24,888 nucleotides of DNA from JBFELU01 sp041551965 (GCA_041551965.1 JBFELU010000036.1:1-24888), one strand, 5' to 3'; numbered from the stretch's first letter, positions 13,491-21,636 are shown. Program-made: numbers and translations. Notes: generated by a model from the sequence alone, not told the origin.

Positions 13491-14116
13491 TGGCCCGGTA
13501 CATCGGACCCGTCTGTCGTCTCTGCCGCAGGGAGCGGACGAAGCTGTTCCTCAAGGGCGCTCGTTGCGAGAGCAGCAAGTGCGCCATCGAGCGGAAGCCG
13601 TATCCCCCCGGCGAGCACGGCCGCGGCCGGATTCGTGAGACCCAGTACATGATCCAGCTGCGCGAGAAGCAGAAGGCCCGTCGCATCTACGGTGTCCTCG
13701 AGCGCCAGTTCCGCGGCTACTACAAGGAGGCCGCCCGGCAGCGGGGCATCACCGGTGAGAACCTGCTGCGCATCCTCGAGAGCCGCCTCGACAACGTCGT
13801 GTATCGGTCTTCCTTCGCCGAGTCCCGCGCTCAGGCACGCCAGCTGGTCTCCCACGGGCACTTCCGGGTCAACGGCCGCCGGATCGACGTGCCGTCCTAT
13901 CGGGTCCGCCCCGGCGACGTCATCACGCTGCGGGATCGCAGCAAGGAACTCATCGTCATCCAGCATGCCCTGGATGTGGCGAGCGAGCGCACCATGCCCG
14001 AGTGGCTGGAGGTCGATCGCACCGCCAAGAAGATCACCGTCCACGAGCTCCCGAACCGGGCCCAGATCGACACCCAGGTTCAAGAGCAGCTCATCGTCGA
14101 GCTCTACTCCAAGTAA
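13490..14116 (+). CDS. rpsD: 30S ribosomal protein S4 (cysteine-containing type)
   Basis: The product is a 208-residue S4, a primary 16S rRNA binder that initiates 30S assembly. The N-terminus has four cysteines (C9, C12, C26, C31), matching zinc-binding S4. The S4 RNA-binding domain covers SRLDNVVYRSSFAESRAQARQ, then LVSHGHFRVNGRRIDVPSYRV. In E. coli S4 represses the alpha operon; a leader structure upstream of rpmJ here may or may not serve a similar role. The GTG start at 13490 shares one base with the rpsK stop. Confidence 0.98.
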   Translation: MARYIGPVCRLCRRERTKLFLKGARCESSKCAIERKPYPPGEHGRGRIRETQYMIQLREKQKARRIYGVLERQFRGYYKEAARQRGITGENLLRILESRLDNVVYRSSFAESRAQARQLVSHGHFRVNGRRIDVPSYRVRPGDVITLRDRSKELIVIQHALDVASERTMPEWLEVDRTAKKITVHELPNRAQIDTQVQEQLIVELYSK

Positions 14117-14125
14117 GGGGTCGCA

Positions 14126-15079
14126 GTGCTGATCGTCCAGCGTCCACAGATCGAAGAGGAACCCCTCGCCGCCAACCGCTCCCGGTTCGTGGTCGAGCCG
14201 CTCGAGCCCGGTTTCGGGTACACGCTCGGCAACACGCTGCGCCGCACTCTCCTGTCGCGGATACCCGGCGCCGCGATCACCTCGGTTCGGATCGAGGGAG
14301 TCCAGCACGAGTTCTCGACGATCTCGGGAGCCGTCGAAGACGTGGTCGACATCATGCTCAACCTCAAGGGCGTCGTGCTTCGCGTCGAGGCCGAGGAGCC
14401 GCAAACCCTCTACCTCTCGGCGCGGGGGAAGACCGACGTGACCGCAGGCGACATCAAGGCGCCGGCCGACGTCGAGATCGTCAACACCGACCATCACATC
14501 GTCTCTCTGTCGTCCTCCGGCAAGGTCGAGATGGAGATGAGCATCGAGCGCGGCGTCGGCTACCGGACCGCCGACAAGAACGCCAGGGGCGATGTCATCG
14601 GTGTGATGCCAATCGATTCGGTCTTCTCGCCGGTCCGCAAGGTGTCGTACTCGGTGGAGAGCACCCAGGTCGGTCAGATGACGAACTTCGACAAGCTGGT
14701 GATCGATGTCGAGACCGACGGCTCGGTGAGCCCACAGGAGGCGATCTCCTCGGCCGGCAAGACCCTCGGTGAGTTGATGGGTCTGTTCGCCGACGTGGGG
14801 GAGGGCATCGGTCTCGAGCTGGGCGACGTGGTGGCCGCCGAGTCGACCTCGCCCGACTTGGACCTTCCGATCGAGGCTCTCGATCTCTCGGAGCGGCCGC
14901 GCAACTGCCTGCGCCGGGCGCAGATCGAGACGGTGGGAGAGCTCGTGCTCCGCACCGAGGAGGATCTGCTCAACATCACCAACTTCGGTCAGAAGAGCCT
15001 CGAAGAGGTGGCCGCCAAGCTCGACGAGTTGGGACTCTCCCTGGCCGCCTCGGAGGACGCCGAGGAGGAGAACGTCTGA
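14126..15079 (+). CDS. rpoA: RNA polymerase alpha subunit
   Basis: The product is a 317-residue alpha subunit. The N-terminal domain contains EPLEPGFGYTLGNTLRRTLL and GAAITSVRIEGVQHEFSTI, the dimerisation and beta/beta' assembly surfaces. A flexible acidic linker (about residues 230-248) leads to the C-terminal domain, with LSERPRNCLRRAQIETVGEL and LLNITNFGQKSLEEV, the region that binds UP-element DNA and activators. The GTG at 14126 follows aagggg and lies 9 nt after rpsD. The stop shares one base with the rplQ start. Confidence 0.98.
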   Translation: MLIVQRPQIEEEPLAANRSRFVVEPLEPGFGYTLGNTLRRTLLSRIPGAAITSVRIEGVQHEFSTISGAVEDVVDIMLNLKGVVLRVEAEEPQTLYLSARGKTDVTAGDIKAPADVEIVNTDHHIVSLSSSGKVEMEMSIERGVGYRTADKNARGDVIGVMPIDSVFSPVRKVSYSVESTQVGQMTNFDKLVIDVETDGSVSPQEAISSAGKTLGELMGLFADVGEGIGLELGDVVAAESTSPDLDLPIEALDLSERPRNCLRRAQIETVGELVLRTEEDLLNITNFGQKSLEEVAAKLDELGLSLAASEDAEEENV

Positions 15080-15429
15080 TGCCGCGCCCCAAGCGAGGCC
15101 CGCGCTTCGGGGGAAGCCCCTCCCATCACCGGCACATCCTCAGCAATCTCGCCCAGGAGTTGTTCTGGGAAGAGCGAATCACCACGACCTATGCCAAGGC
15201 GAAGCAGCTCCGGCCCTACGCCGAGCGGCTGATCACCAAGGCCCGCACCGGTTCGCTCCACGCCCGGCGCCAGATCCTTCGCAAGATCGAGGACACCGAG
15301 ATCGTCACCCACCTCTTCGACGAGGTGGCCCCCCGCTATGCCGATCGGCCGGGCGGGTATACGAGGATCGTCAGGATCGGTCCCCGTCGCGGTGACGGCG
15401 CCGAGATGGCGATCGTCGAACTGGTCTGA
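15079..15429 (+). CDS. rplQ: 50S ribosomal protein L17
   Basis: The product is a 116-residue L17. It has the characteristic HRHILSNLAQELFWEERITTT region and AKQLRPYAERLITKAR, followed by YTRIVRIGPRRGDGAEMAIVELV at the end, here written in parts: YTRIVRIGPRRGDGA, then EMAIVELV. L17 lies near the tunnel exit. The ATG at 15079 overlaps the rpoA stop by one base. It is the last ribosomal gene; I saw no clear intrinsic terminator in the 42 nt before the next gene. Confidence 0.97.
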   Translation: MPRPKRGPRFGGSPSHHRHILSNLAQELFWEERITTTYAKAKQLRPYAERLITKARTGSLHARRQILRKIEDTEIVTHLFDEVAPRYADRPGGYTRIVRIGPRRGDGAEMAIVELV

Positions 15430-15455
15430 GCCACGGTCGCACCCGGATCCCTGGC

Positions 15456-15461
15456 TAACGT
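15456..15461 (+). promoter_or_regulatory. -10-like element for leaderless start of the CLC gene
   Basis: TAACGT fits TANNNT and ends 10 nt before the ATG at 15472. No purine-rich ribosome binding site lies in between (ccaccgcggc). This matches the leaderless start pattern repeated at five other genes downstream in this window. Confidence 0.45.
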
Positions 15462-15471
15462 CCACCGCGGC

Positions 15472-17721
15472 ATGTGGTCGCGTCTTTGGTCCGCCCTTCG
15501 GAGGTTCCTCGAACCGCGCGGCGCCGCCGCATTCCTGATCTTGGCCGGTCTGGTCGGGGTGGTGGTCGGCCTCGCCGCCGCGGCCCTCATCTCCTCCATC
15601 GAGGGCTTGGTGCTGGCCGTCGAGAAGGTCGGTGAGCACATCGCCGAACCGAAATGGATCCCCTTGGTTTCGGTCCCGCTGGGCTTGTTCTTGGCGTGGG
15701 CGATCGCACGGCGCTTCGCCCCCGAGGTCGCCGGTGACGGGGTGCCCGAGGCGATCGCCGCCGTCGCCATCCGATCCGGATACATGCCGACCCGGGCCGC
15801 ACCGCTCAAGATCATCGCCACCTCCCTGGTGATCGGCCTGGGGGGCTCGGTCGGCCGGGAGGGTCCGATCGTTCAGATCGGCGGATCGATCGGGTCCTCG
15901 ATCGCCCGGTACGGCGGCCTCGGTGAGGACCGGATCCGTAGCCTCGTCGCCGCCGGCGCCGGAGCCGCCATCGGGGCCTCGTTCAACGCCCCTATCGCCG
16001 GGATGCTGTTCGCCCTCGAGGTGATCATCGGCCAATTCGCCGTTCGCCACCTCAACGCTGTGGTGGTGGCGTCGGTGGCGGCGGCGGTCACCACCCGTTC
16101 GATCGTGGGCGAAGAGCAGATCCTGCGAGCGTTTCCCCACCGGCTCCAGGATCCGCGTGAGCTGGTGCTGTACGTGGGCCTCGGCTTGCTGGCGGCGGCC
16201 GTGGGGTGGGTGTTCCTCAACGTGTTGCGACGCGGTGAGGCCGCCCGTCACTGGGGTCCGCCGTGGATGCGGCCCATCATCTTCGGTCTCGCCATCGCAG
16301 GGATAGCCTCGGTCGAGCCGGACATCCTCGGCACCGGGCAGGACGTGGTCGCCGGCCTCCTCTCCCTGGTCTCCACCGAATCGGTGGTCTGGGGAACCGC
16401 CCTCGCTCTCGTCGGCTACAAGATGGTGGCGGCGTCCCTCACCCTGGGAGTGGGGGGGTTCGGCGGGGTGTTCATGCCCAGCCTCTTCGTCGGTGCCGCG
16501 CTGGGAGCCGCCTACGCCGACCTCATCGATCCGTTGTGGCGCTTCTCGGATCTGGAGCCGGGGGCCTTCGCCATCGTGGGAATGGCGGCGACGTTTGCAG
16601 CCGTGGCCCGGGCCCCGCTCACGTCGATCCTCATCGTCTTCGAGATCACCGGGGACTACGGGCTCGTGCTCCCTCTGATGCTGGCGGCGGCGCTGGCCAC
16701 CCTGCTCGGCGATTGGATCCACCCCGACAGCATCTATGTGATGTCCCTGGCGCGGCGCGGCATCCGCATCACGCGGCGCAGCGAGATCGACGTCCTCGAC
16801 ACCGTCCGGGTCGGCGACGTGGCCACCCCGCCGACCGAGGTCGCCGATCCCACGATGACGACCGCCACGGTCCAGCATCTGATGGACCGGATCCGACACC
16901 ACGGCTTGCCTGTGGTCGATGAAGGCCGGCTGGTGGGGATCGTGACCGTCACGGACGTGATCCGGGCCGGGGGCCCCTCCGATCGGGCGGTGGTGGCCGA
17001 CGCGATGACCCCCAACCCCGTCACCGTGACGCCCGACACCCCCGTCTCGGAGGCGCTGGCTCGGATGGCGGCCTTGGGCGTGGGCCGGGTCCCGGTCGTC
17101 GCCCCCGACGAACCCAAATCGCTGGTGGGGGTGTTCCGTCGTGAAGACGCCGTGGAGGCGTACCACCTGGCGCTGGGACGTGAAGTGGCCCACGACCTGG
17201 GCCGCGAGCGGCTGCGGGCCAGGACCTCGGCCGACGCCGAGTTCCACGATCTCGAGATCCCGGCAGATTCGATCGCCGACGGACGGCTGCTCAAGGAGGT
17301 GCCCATTCCCGGCGGGTGCACCGTGGTGTCCATCCGGCGCGGGCCAGAGGTCCTCGTCCCCGACGGGAGCACCGAACTGCGGGCCGGCGATGTGTTGACG
17401 GTCTTTTCCCGCCGCGGATTGTACGCCCAGTTGGCGGAGCGCCTCCGGGCCGGCGATACGGGGGAGATCGAAGCGGCCACCGAGGATGAGGCCCGGTTCT
17501 TCGACCTCGAGATCCCCGATGGATCGGTGGCGGTCGACCGCACCATCCGGGAGTTGGCGGTGCCCGGGGGCTGCACCGTCGTGTCGGTACGGCGTCAACT
17601 GGAAGTCATCGTGCCCGACGGCAACACCGTGCTCCGGGCAGGCGACGTGATCACCGTGTTCGCCAAGTCCGCGTCGCGGCGGCAGTTGGCGGAGAGGCTC
17701 AGAGGGAGCGGCGCGGGATAG
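15472..17721 (+). CDS. CLC-family chloride channel/transporter with CBS and tandem RCK_C domains
   Basis: The 749-residue protein begins with a CLC membrane domain (about 15-430), holding the GSVGREGP motif with gating glutamate E130, the anion-site motif GVFMP (332-336) and a helix-R tyrosine near Y422. Two CBS domains follow (about 448-502 and 508-566), then two RCK_C (TrkA-C) domains (about 588-662 and 674-745) that are similar enough to be an internal duplication (both contain PGGCTVVS and LRAGDV). Compared with E. coli ClcA, the inner proton glutamate E203 aligns with V184, as in CLC channels, and the serine of GSGIP aligns with aspartate in GDGVP (88-92). It probably moves chloride or another anion under nucleotide control; channel versus exchanger is undecided. 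A GTG or TTG start elsewhere is not needed. Confidence 0.9.
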   Translation: MWSRLWSALRRFLEPRGAAAFLILAGLVGVVVGLAAAALISSIEGLVLAVEKVGEHIAEPKWIPLVSVPLGLFLAWAIARRFAPEVAGDGVPEAIAAVAIRSGYMPTRAAPLKIIATSLVIGLGGSVGREGPIVQIGGSIGSSIARYGGLGEDRIRSLVAAGAGAAIGASFNAPIAGMLFALEVIIGQFAVRHLNAVVVASVAAAVTTRSIVGEEQILRAFPHRLQDPRELVLYVGLGLLAAAVGWVFLNVLRRGEAARHWGPPWMRPIIFGLAIAGIASVEPDILGTGQDVVAGLLSLVSTESVVWGTALALVGYKMVAASLTLGVGGFGGVFMPSLFVGAALGAAYADLIDPLWRFSDLEPGAFAIVGMAATFAAVARAPLTSILIVFEITGDYGLVLPLMLAAALATLLGDWIHPDSIYVMSLARRGIRITRRSEIDVLDTVRVGDVATPPTEVADPTMTTATVQHLMDRIRHHGLPVVDEGRLVGIVTVTDVIRAGGPSDRAVVADAMTPNPVTVTPDTPVSEALARMAALGVGRVPVVAPDEPKSLVGVFRREDAVEAYHLALGREVAHDLGRERLRARTSADAEFHDLEIPADSIADGRLLKEVPIPGGCTVVSIRRGPEVLVPDGSTELRAGDVLTVFSRRGLYAQLAERLRAGDTGEIEAATEDEARFFDLEIPDGSVAVDRTIRELAVPGGCTVVSVRRQLEVIVPDGNTVLRAGDVITVFAKSASRRQLAERLRGSGAG

Positions 17722-17738
17722 GGCACGGGGGCACCGGG

Positions 17739-17744
17739 TACCCT
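17739..17744 (+). promoter_or_regulatory. -10-like element for leaderless start of the MBL-fold gene
   Basis: TACCCT ends 6 nt before the ATG at 17751, with cccggg in between and no ribosome binding site. This is the expected geometry for a transcript starting at the A of the start codon. Confidence 0.55.
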
Positions 17745-17750
17745 CCCGGG

Positions 17751-18719
17751 ATGGAGACGATTGCACTCGAGCCGGTCGACCGGGTCGAAGTCACCACGCT
17801 CATCGACAACACCACCGACTTGCTCCTGACCCGCACCGGCAACGTGCGCCGGTCGACGGGCAAGCCTCCCGCCTCCGCGGTGCTCGAAGGGGGCCGGGGC
17901 ATGAGCGGGCTCCGGGCCGAGCACGGTTTCTCGGCCCTCGTGGAGGTCGCCAGGGGCGACGGCGAGCATCGGATCCTGTTCGATGCGGGACTCACTCCCA
18001 CCGGGCTCATCGAGAACATGCGAGCATTGGAGGTCGATCCGGGGTCGATCGAAGTGATCGTGCTCAGCCACGGCCACGCCGACCACACCACCGGGCTGGA
18101 AGGGGTGATCGGGGCGCTGGGAAGGATGTCGCTCCCGGTGCTCATCCATCCCGAGTTCTGGACCCGGCGTCGGATCGCCATCCCCGGACGGGACCCGATC
18201 GAACTGCCCTCGACCAGCCGCCGAGCGCTGGAGGATGCCGGCTTCGAGATCACCGAGGAGCGCCTGCCGTCGTTCCTCTTCCAAAACACGGTCCTCGTCA
18301 CCGGAGAGGTCGATCGCACCACTTCGTTCGAGCAGGGTTTCCCGGTCCATCAGGCTCGCCGGGAAGGCGAATGGGAGCCCGACCCTCTGATCCTCGACGA
18401 CCAGGCACTGGTGGTGAACGTCCGCGACGAGGGTCTCCTGGTGATGAGCGGATGTGGCCACGCTGGGATCGTCAACATCGTTCGTTATGCGCAGCGGCTC
18501 ACCGGGATCTCCCGAGTGCGGGCGGTGATCGGAGGCTTCCATCTGGGCGGTCCGCTGTTCGCTCCGCTCATCGATCCCACCGTCGAGGCTTTGCTGGAGA
18601 TCGACCCCGGCGTGGTGTTGCCGGCTCACTGCACCGGTCTCGAAGCCGTCCTGGCCATCGCCGACCGGTTGGGCGATGGCTTCGTGCAGAACGCGGTGGG
18701 GTCGACGCTCGTCTTGTGA
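17751..18719 (+). CDS. Metallo-beta-lactamase-fold hydrolase, COG1237-like
   Basis: The 322-residue protein has the metal-binding signature SHGHADHTTG (H107, H109, D111, H112), and further candidate ligands in SGCGHAGIVN (H237), GGFHLGG (H264) and PAHCTG (H293). The order HxHxDH, GCGH.GIVN, GGFH is characteristic of the COG1237 group, often annotated as 7,8-dihydropterin-6-methyl-4-(beta-D-ribofuranosyl)-aminobenzene 5'-phosphate synthase after an archaeal member. The true substrate in actinobacteria is not known to me. No signal peptide is visible, so it is probably cytoplasmic. The next gene begins 42 nt downstream, so the two may be transcribed together. Confidence 0.85.
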   Translation: METIALEPVDRVEVTTLIDNTTDLLLTRTGNVRRSTGKPPASAVLEGGRGMSGLRAEHGFSALVEVARGDGEHRILFDAGLTPTGLIENMRALEVDPGSIEVIVLSHGHADHTTGLEGVIGALGRMSLPVLIHPEFWTRRRIAIPGRDPIELPSTSRRALEDAGFEITEERLPSFLFQNTVLVTGEVDRTTSFEQGFPVHQARREGEWEPDPLILDDQALVVNVRDEGLLVMSGCGHAGIVNIVRYAQRLTGISRVRAVIGGFHLGGPLFAPLIDPTVEALLEIDPGVVLPAHCTGLEAVLAIADRLGDGFVQNAVGSTLVL

Positions 18720-18761
18720 CCTCGCCGCAGTAGGTTGTTGGCGCACGCTACGAGGAGCCCC

Positions 18762-19553
18762 ATGCGACCCATCCGTCTCGCGCTTCAGATCCACCCGCAG
18801 CACGCCGCGTACGACGCACTGCGCCGTGCCGCGATCCAAGCCGAGGAGATCGGCGTCGACATCGTCTACAACTGGGATCACTTCTACCCCCTCTACGGCG
18901 ATCCCGACGGAGAGCACTTCGAGTGCTGGACGATGCTCGCCTCTCTCGCCGAGGTGACCGAACGGGTCGAGATCGGGCCTCTGGTGACGTGCAATTCGTA
19001 TCGCAATCCCCAGTACCTCGCCGATATGGCGCGCACCGTGGATCACATCTCCGGGGGCCGGGTGATCCTCGGGATCGGATCCGGGTGGTTCGAACGCGAC
19101 TACGCCGAGTACGGCTACGAGTTCGGGACCGCCGGCGGCCGGCTCCGGGCCCTGGCCGCCAACATGCCCACCATCAGGGAACGCCTCGGCAGGCTCAACC
19201 CGCCGCCTTTGCGCGACATGCCGATCCTCATCGGGGGTGGTGGTGAGAAGGTCACCCTGCGGATCGTCGCCGAGCACGCCGATATCTGGCACGGGTTCGG
19301 CGAGCCCGACGTCCACCGCCACAAGAACGGGGTCCTCGATCGCTGGTGTGCCGAGGTGGGTCGCGACCCCGGTGAGATCGAGAGGTCGGCCGGGGTTCCC
19401 CGCGACCGGTGGGGCGATCTCTCCTACGGCGATGCGCTGGTGGCCGCCGGGGCCGAGCAGGTGACCTTGGGTGCCGGCGGGCCGGAGTTCGATCTTCGGC
19501 CGTTGGAGCAATGGGTGGCCTGGCGCGACGAGCGCAACGCCGAACGGGGCTGA
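18762..19553 (+). CDS. LLM-class flavin/F420-dependent oxidoreductase
   Basis: The 263-residue protein looks like a luciferase-like TIM barrel. Typical segments are GVDIVYNWDHFYPL near the N-terminus, ERVEIGPLVTCNSYRNP, MARTVDHISGGRVILGIGSG and WFERDYAEYGYEFG, and PILIGGGGEKVTLRIVAEHAD. These match the actinobacterial enzymes that usually use coenzyme F420 as hydride carrier; flavin use cannot be ruled out from sequence. Substrate unknown. The ATG at 18762 follows gaggag at 4 nt, so this gene, unlike its neighbours, has a recognisable ribosome binding site. TAGGTT at 18731-18736 could be its -10 element. Confidence 0.88.
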   Translation: MRPIRLALQIHPQHAAYDALRRAAIQAEEIGVDIVYNWDHFYPLYGDPDGEHFECWTMLASLAEVTERVEIGPLVTCNSYRNPQYLADMARTVDHISGGRVILGIGSGWFERDYAEYGYEFGTAGGRLRALAANMPTIRERLGRLNPPPLRDMPILIGGGGEKVTLRIVAEHADIWHGFGEPDVHRHKNGVLDRWCAEVGRDPGEIERSAGVPRDRWGDLSYGDALVAAGAEQVTLGAGGPEFDLRPLEQWVAWRDERNAERG

Positions 19554-19554
19554 G

Positions 19555-20091
19555 TTGGGCCGCGACCCGCGGACCGATGCCGCCGTCTCGCTCGTCGAGG
19601 GCCATCACCCGTCCGACGACGATGAGCGCCGGCATCGAGACGCCATATTGCGCTTCCTGGAGGACGAGCCGCGTCCCTTCGATCGCGAGACAAGCGATCA
19701 CATCACCGCCGGGGGCATCGTGGTCGATGGGGATCGGATCCTGGTCGTCCATCATCGGCGGCTGGGGCTGTGGGTCCAGCCGGGGGGACACGTCGACGCC
19801 GAAGACGCGGGCCCGGCCGCGGCGGCGCTGCGGGAAATGGCGGAGGAGACGGGTCTCCGGGATCTGGTGTTGGGGCGACTGCTCGACGTCGATGTGCACA
19901 CCGTCGACTGCGGAGATCGGACGCTCCGTCACCTCGACCTCCGTTTCCTGATGCGGGCCGGCAGAGGAGAGCTTGCTCCCAACGACGAGGTCACCGACGC
20001 CCGTTGGGTGTCGCTCGAAGGGCTGGAGGCGCTGGGTGCCAATGCCGGGGTGCGCCGGGCCGCCGTCAAGGCAATCGACGGACCGTCCTAA
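19555..20091 (+). CDS. Nudix hydrolase
   Basis: The start is most likely TTG 19555, two bases after the LLM stop, giving 178 residues and keeping the N-terminal helical region (RRHRDAILRFLEDEPRPFDR) that belongs to this subgroup. The Nudix segment is QPGGHVDAEDAGPAAAAL followed by REMAEETGL; the catalytic REMAEE core is intact, but the usual spacing from the first glycine is one residue longer than the textbook box, as is common in the PGGH-containing subgroup. Nudix enzymes cleave nucleoside diphosphates linked to another group; the substrate cannot be read from the sequence. It may be translated together with the oxidoreductase upstream. Confidence 0.85.
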   Translation: MGRDPRTDAAVSLVEGHHPSDDDERRHRDAILRFLEDEPRPFDRETSDHITAGGIVVDGDRILVVHHRRLGLWVQPGGHVDAEDAGPAAAALREMAEETGLRDLVLGRLLDVDVHTVDCGDRTLRHLDLRFLMRAGRGELAPNDEVTDARWVSLEGLEALGANAGVRRAAVKAIDGPS

Positions 20092-20094
20092 TCT
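20089..20094 (+). promoter_or_regulatory. -10-like element overlapping the Nudix stop codon
   Basis: TAATCT uses the TAA stop of the Nudix gene as its first three bases and ends 8 nt before the ATG at 20103. No ribosome binding site is present. It fits the leaderless pattern of the region. Confidence 0.5.
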
Positions 20095-20102
20095 GGCACC
20101 CT

Positions 20103-20594
20103 ATGGTGTCGCAGGTCTTCGGTGCCGCCCGTCTCGACCGCCAGGCGTACCTGCGGGCCGCGCTCAGCCCCAATGCCGCCGCCGACGGCGTCCTGATCGT
20201 CTCGGTGGTCTACGTGGTGCTGGCGATCGCCATCGTCCCTCTCGACGACTTCGAACTCATCGCCTACGGCCGGTTCGTTCTCCAGGGGCTCGTGTCCTGG
20301 CTCATCCTCGCCGGGGCCATCTACCTGATCGGCAGCTACCTGATGGACGGCGACGGGTCCTTTCCCGGCGTGCTGGCGACGGTGGCGCTGGCCCACCCGG
20401 TGCTGCTCGTCTTGTTGATCGCCCGTGTCGGGCTCTCCCCGTTCCTGGCGCTGTTGGCCAGCACCGTGTGGTTCCTGGCCGCCCTGGTGGCCGGCACCAG
20501 AGTTGCGCTCAGCTTCCCTTTCGAGCGAGCCGGGGTGACCGTGGCCGGCGGGTACGTCGTGTGGCTGCTGATGAGCCGTTTCCTGGTGGTGTGA
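20103..20594 (+). CDS. Small multi-pass membrane protein, Yip1-like
   Basis: The 163-residue protein is hydrophobic, with about five membrane segments (near residues 29-48, 62-80, 91-110, 115-133 and 146-162). The short N-terminal part (QVFGAARLDRQAYLRAAL) and the overall layout resemble the bacterial Yip1/YIF1 family domain, but I cannot confirm membership. No enzymatic motif is visible. I choose ATG 20103 because the hydrophobic domain follows it normally; the same frame is open further upstream only as a shadow of the Nudix gene. Function unknown. Confidence 0.75.
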   Translation: MVSQVFGAARLDRQAYLRAALSPNAAADGVLIVSVVYVVLAIAIVPLDDFELIAYGRFVLQGLVSWLILAGAIYLIGSYLMDGDGSFPGVLATVALAHPVLLVLLIARVGLSPFLALLASTVWFLAALVAGTRVALSFPFERAGVTVAGGYVVWLLMSRFLVV

Positions 20595-20641
20595 TCGCAG
20601 CGATCCCGGTCACCTGAGTGGAGTCACGCCGGCGGGGGGCG

Positions 20642-20647
20642 TAGCCT
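20642..20647 (+). promoter_or_regulatory. -10-like element for leaderless start of the kinase gene
   Basis: TAGCCT ends 8 nt before the ATG at 20656 (spacer cggatgcg) without a ribosome binding site. It would drive the two-gene kinase/regulator unit. Confidence 0.45.
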
Positions 20648-20655
20648 CGGATGCG

Positions 20656-21636
20656 ATGCCTGAGCTCGACGCCCCAGAGCCCCCCCGCCGGAGGATCCTG
20701 GGCAGGTTGCACCTCCGGGGCTTGCGCGACATGCAGACCCTCGACGCCCGCGGCCGTCTCGGAGATGCTCCGAGACCGTTGTGGTTGGCCAGCGCGACCT
20801 TCGTCCTCGCAATGTTGCTGGGTCTGGTGATGTTCGCCATCGGCTTGATCGGCAGGTCGGCCGCCGGAGCGCTGATGATGGCCGCGTTCAGCAGCTTCGG
20901 GCTGGCCCTGGCCGTCGGGGTCGCACTCGCCACCGCCCAGTACCGCGGCCTGCAACAACTGGACGAAGCCCGGCAGGAACTGCTCGCCCTGCACGCCGAG
21001 TTGGATCTGGTCTCCGACGATCAGGAGACCCGCCTCCACGACGCTCGCGCCGTGATCGCAGCGATGAGCGCCGCCCTTCATGCTCTGGGCCGATCGAGTG
21101 CCGACCGGGAACTGACCACAGCGATGACGGATCAACTGGAAACGCTGCGAGGAGTCCTGGCGCGGCAGTCCACCGATCTCGAGATGGTCCCAATCGATTC
21201 CCTGCAGGTGACGATCCGGTCATTCGCGGCTCTTCACGACATCGATGTGCACTTCGAGGCTCCGAGCGGAATGGCTGTGGTGGCCAACCGGATCCAGCTC
21301 ATCGAGATCATCCAGAACCTCATCGACAATTCCCGCAAGTACGCACCCGGCTCACCGGTCGAGCTGGCGTGCGAACCAGCGGGCCCATACCTGAGAATCG
21401 CGGTGACCGACCGCGGGCCCGGCATCGAGGGCGATTCGGAAGCGTTGTTCCTACCCGGTGTGCGCGGCCCCAACCCCACCCAGGGCTTCGGTGAGGGCCT
21501 CGCAACGGCTCGAAGGAGTGCGGAGGGCATGCGAGGTGCCTTGTGGTACGAGCAACGCCCCGGCGGCGGCTCCCGCTTCGTGCTCCGACTGCCGGCGGCC
21601 ACCGAGGGTCACGCGGACATGCCGCCCCCACTATGA
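20656..21636 (+). CDS. Membrane-anchored sensor histidine kinase
   Basis: The 326-residue protein has two closely spaced membrane helices (about 43-66 and 70-93), almost no extracytoplasmic loop, a short coiled-coil-like linker and a phosphoacceptor region with RLHDARAVIAAM (H128). The ATPase domain shows the N box (NLIDNSRKYAPG, 221 onward), the G1 box (DRGPGI, 252 onward) and a G2 box, GFGEGL (277-282), in place of the common GxGLGL. With no periplasmic sensor domain, it may sense the membrane or an intracellular signal. The response regulator gene overlaps its stop codon, so the two form a two-component pair. Confidence 0.9.
   Translation: MPELDAPEPPRRRILGRLHLRGLRDMQTLDARGRLGDAPRPLWLASATFVLAMLLGLVMFAIGLIGRSAAGALMMAAFSSFGLALAVGVALATAQYRGLQQLDEARQELLALHAELDLVSDDQETRLHDARAVIAAMSAALHALGRSSADRELTTAMTDQLETLRGVLARQSTDLEMVPIDSLQVTIRSFAALHDIDVHFEAPSGMAVVANRIQLIEIIQNLIDNSRKYAPGSPVELACEPAGPYLRIAVTDRGPGIEGDSEALFLPGVRGPNPTQGFGEGLATARRSAEGMRGALWYEQRPGGGSRFVLRLPAATEGHADMPPPL

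Noticed and set aside
14989..17766. A 925-codon open frame on the minus strand, antisense to rplQ and the CLC gene
   Set aside because: It is rich in His, Gly, Asp and Arg, has no recognisable domain and mirrors the codon bias of the opposite strand. Such long antisense frames are usual in GC-rich coding DNA.
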